A stretch of 7,136 nt of DNA. It comes from Brevundimonas sp. (GTDB taxonomy: Bacteria > Pseudomonadota > Alphaproteobacteria > Caulobacterales > Caulobacteraceae). Below the pieces are notes generated by a model that was not told where the DNA came from, ran no database searches, and saw only the letters and a list, made by a program, of their open reading frames with translations. The translations under genes were made by a program, and so were the position numbers. The stretch spans positions 1 to 7,136 of the forward strand of contig JANJTI010000157.1 of assembly GCA_024711185.1 (NCBI GenBank), in the 5' to 3' direction. Positions 4,854-7,136 of this stretch are shown piece by piece; within the stretch, counting starts at the first letter, position 1; the number at the start of each line of letters is the position of its first letter.

Positions 4854-7136
4854 CTAGTCCAGCGTGCGCTTGATCTCTTCGACCGTGAAGCACTCGATGT
4901 AGTCGCCGGCCTTGATGTCCTGGAAGCCCTGGAAGTGCATGCCGCACTCCTGGCCCGACGGGACCTCGTTGACCTCGTCCTTGAAGCGCTTGAGCGTGTT
5001 GAGCGTGCCCAGCTCCAGGACCACCACGTCCTCGCGGATGATGCGGACCTTGGCGCCCTTGCGGACCACGCCCTCGGTGACCCGGCAGCCGGCGATCTTC
5101 CCGACCTTCGAGATGTCGAAGACCTGCAGCACCTGGGCGTTGCCCAGGAAGGTCTCGCGTTGCAGCGGCGCCAGCATGCCCGAGAGCACGCCCTTCATGT
5201 CGTCGAGCAGGTCGTAGATGATCGAGTAGTAGCGGATCTCCACGCCCTCGCGATCGGCGAGATCGCGGGCCTGCTTGGAGGCGCGGACATTGAAGCCGAG
5301 GATCGGCGCGCCGGCCGACTTGGCCAGCTGCACGTCGCTCTCTGTGATGCCCCCGGCGCCGGACATGACCGTGCGCGCGCGGACCTCGTCGTTGCCCATC
5401 TTGTCGAGCGAGCCGACGATCGCCTCGGCCGAGCCCTGCACGTCGGCCTTGATGACCACCGGCAGCTCCGAGATCTTCTTCGACCCCAGCTTGGCCATCA
5501 TCTCGGCCAGCGACACCGAGGTCGCTCCGCCGCCCATGGCCTTCTCGCGACGGATGCGGGCGCGGTACTCGGTCAGCTCGCGGGCGCGGGCCTCGTTCTC
5601 GACCACGGCGAACACGTCGCCGGGGCTGGGCGCCTCGTCCAGGCCGAGGATTTCGACCGGCACCGAGGGGCCCGCCTCCTGCAGCTGTTCGTTACGCTCG
5701 TTGAGCAGGGCGCGGACCTTGCCCCAGGCCGAGCCGTCCACGACGATGTCGCCGCGCTTCAGGGTGCCGCGCTTGACCAGCACGGTCGCCACCGGGCCAC
5801 GGCCCTTGTCGAGCTTGGCCTCGATCACGACGCCCTCGGCCGAGCGGTCGGGGTTGGCGCGCAGGTCCATCACCTCGGCCTGCACCAGGATGGCGTCGAT
5901 CAGGCCGTTGAGATTCAGCCTCTCCTTGGCCGAGACCTCGATGATCTGCGTGTCGCCGCCGAGGCTTTCGGCGATGACCTCGTACTGCAGCAGCTCGTTG
6001 ACGACCTTCTGCGGATTGGCGTCCGGCTTGTCGATCTTGTTGACCGCCACGATCATCGGCGCATTGGCCGCCTTGGCGTGCTGGATGGCCTCGATGGTCT
6101 GCGGCATGACGCCGTCGTCGGCGGCGACGACCAGCACCACGATGTCGGTGACGTTGGCCCCGCGGGCGCGCATCGCCGAGAAGGCGGCGTGGCCCGGAGT
6201 GTCGAGGAAGGTGACCCGCTGGCCGTCCTCCAGGCGCACCTGATAGGCCCCGATGTGCTGGGTGATGCCGCCGGCCTCGCCCGCCGCCACGTCGGTGGTG
6301 CGCAGGGCGTCGAGCAGCGAGGTCTTGCCGTGGTCGACGTGGCCCATGATGGCCACGACGGGCGCGCGGGCTTCCGTCGCGTCGGCGTCGTCGGCCTCGG
6401 CGAGGAAGCCCTCCTCGACGTCGCTTTCCGAGACCCGCTTGACGGTCATGCCGTACTCGTCGGCGACCAGCTCGGCCGTGTCGGAATCGATCACGTCGTT
6501 GATCTTCATCATCATGCCCTGACGCATCAGGAACTTGATGATGTCGACGCCGCGCACGGCCATCCGGTTGGCCAGATCGCCGACGGTGATGACGTCCGGA
6601 ATGACCACTTCGCGCGGGCGGTTCGGCGTGTCGGTCGAGCCTCCCTTGCGCTTTTCCTTCTCGCGTTCGCGGGCGCGGCGGACCGAGGCCAGCGAGCGCA
6701 TGCGCTCGGCGGCGTCCTCGTCCCCTCCGGCCAGGGCCTGGATGGTCAGACGGCCTTCGCGGCGCTTCGGTTCGCCGCGGGTGCGCGACACGGCCTTGCC
6801 GGGCGCGCCGTCGCCGAAGCGCTTGTCGCGGTCGTCCTCGCGGCCGGTGCCCGCCGGACGGCCGAAGCCGGCGCGCGCGGGCCGCGCGACGGTGGGCTCG
6901 GCCGGCGGCTGGTTCGGGCCCGGACGGGCGCCGGGGCCGGTGCGCGGACCGGTGCGGGCGCCGGGGGCGGGACGCGGATCGAGAGCGGAGTAGCGGACCG
7001 GCTGGGTCGGGCGGGCGCCCGCCGGTCGGGCGCCCTGGGGACGGTCCGCGGGGGGACGTCCGGCGCCGGCCGCGCGGTCGGTGAAGCAGCGCTTGGCGCC
7101 GCCCATGGCCTGTTCGCGGGCCGCACGGCCGCCGCA
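4854..7136 (-). CDS. infB: Translation initiation factor IF-2, start beyond window edge
   Basis: IF-2 is the GTPase that places fMet-tRNA on the 30S subunit and promotes subunit joining. The frame is open from the right edge to TAG 4856-4854 (760 codons plus stop). In order: a disordered Pro/Arg/Gly/Ala-rich tail (about 6640-7136), including the lineage-typical [11 protein letters not shown] block near 6750; the IF2_N domain (about 6440-6615); the G domain with P-loop GHVDHGKT (6321-6344), DTPGH (6189-6203), NKID (6030-6041) and SAK (5925-5933); the beta-barrel domain II (about 5600-5850); domain III ([10 protein letters not shown] onward, about 5190-5450); and the fMet-tRNA-binding C-terminal barrel ending [21 protein letters not shown]. 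All GTPase motifs are intact. The first in-frame ATG in view (7106) lies in the tail with no good Shine-Dalgarno, and ten open codons precede it, so the true start is upstream. Alphaproteobacterial IF-2 is usually well over 800 residues. Confidence 0.98.
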   Translation of the reverse strand, partial: CGGRAAREQAMGGAKRCFTDRAAGAGRPPADRPQGARPAGARPTQPVRYSALDPRPAPGARTGPRTGPGARPGPNQPPAEPTVARPARAGFGRPAGTGREDDRDKRFGDGAPGKAVSRTRGEPKRREGRLTIQALAGGDEDAAERMRSLASVRRAREREKEKRKGGSTDTPNRPREVVIPDVITVGDLANRMAVRGVDIIKFLMRQGMMMKINDVIDSDTAELVADEYGMTVKRVSESDVEEGFLAEADDADATEARAPVVAIMGHVDHGKTSLLDALRTTDVAAGEAGGITQHIGAYQVRLEDGQRVTFLDTPGHAAFSAMRARGANVTDIVVLVVAADDGVMPQTIEAIQHAKAANAPMIVAVNKIDKPDANPQKVVNELLQYEVIAESLGGDTQIIEVSAKERLNLNGLIDAILVQAEVMDLRANPDRSAEGVVIEAKLDKGRGPVATVLVKRGTLKRGDIVVDGSAWGKVRALLNERNEQLQEAGPSVPVEILGLDEAPSPGDVFAVVENEARARELTEYRARIRREKAMGGGATSVSLAEMMAKLGSKKISELPVVIKADVQGSAEAIVGSLDKMGNDEVRARTVMSGAGGITESDVQLAKSAGAPILGFNVRASKQARDLADREGVEIRYYSIIYDLLDDMKGVLSGMLAPLQRETFLGNAQVLQVFDISKVGKIAGCRVTEGVVRKGAKVRIIREDVVVLELGTLNTLKRFKDEVNEVPSGQECGMHFQGFQDIKAGDYIECFTVEEIKRTLD
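6925..7040 (-). repeat. infB: Short imperfect repeats coding the Gly-Ala-Arg-Pro-rich tail of IF-2
   Basis: CGGGCGCCGGGG occurs exactly at 6925-6936 and again at 6955-6966, a spacing of 30 bases (10 codons, in frame). CCGGTGCG occurs at 6937-6944 and 6949-6956, 12 bases (4 codons) apart. The protein shows GARP or GART four times (twice in [10 protein letters not shown], twice in [15 protein letters not shown]). This is low-complexity coding sequence of a disordered linker, likely to vary in length between strains, not a separate element. Confidence 0.6.

Noticed and set aside
5275..6243. 322-codon plus-strand open frame
   Set aside because: Antisense to the well-supported IF-2 G domain; Ser/Arg-rich composition typical of a shadow frame.
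7104..7106. ATG at 7106 as the true or an internal start of infB
   Set aside because: The frame is open to the window edge, the site is in the variable tail, and no properly spaced Shine-Dalgarno precedes it.

Overview
The window is a high-GC stretch of an alphaproteobacterial chromosome. PNPase, IF-2 and S15 residue patterns look like Caulobacteraceae (Caulobacter, Brevundimonas or Phenylobacterium type); the genus is not determined. All supported genes lie on the minus strand, so transcription runs from high to low coordinates and the annotation is best read right to left.

Layout in transcription order: infB (translation initiation factor IF-2, its start beyond the right edge) ends at 4854. 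A weak terminator-like hairpin (4810-4833) and then three small envelope-type genes follow: a 168-aa protein with a signal peptide (4274-4780), a 226-aa protein with one N-terminal membrane segment (3554-4234), and a 228-aa membrane-anchored protein of the DUF2459/TIGR02117 family (2856-3542). After a 105-bp spacer come rbfA (2298-2750), truB (1366-2298, overlapping rbfA by one base), rpsO (1084-1353, 12 bases after truB), a strong terminator-like hairpin, a 213-bp leader, and the first 290 codons of pnp, which runs off the left edge.

The backbone infB-rbfA-truB-rpsO-pnp is the conserved translation/RNA-metabolism cluster: IF-2 brings initiator tRNA to the 30S subunit, RbfA matures 30S under cold or stress conditions, TruB makes pseudouridine 55 in tRNA, S15 nucleates assembly of the 16S central domain, and PNPase degrades RNA. 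What is not standard is the set of three envelope genes between infB and rbfA. The most plausible undescribed parts of the window are that cassette, including a possible permuted papain-like active site in the DUF2459 protein, and two RNA-level arrangements: an rpsO ribosome-binding site paired with the 3' end of truB, and a pnp leader whose distal end can pair over 9 bases with sequence just upstream of the pnp ribosome-binding site.

No tRNA, rRNA, CRISPR array, insertion sequence or attachment site was seen. The long plus-strand open frames are antisense shadows of these GC-rich genes. All structural calls were made by eye, without folding or homology searches.
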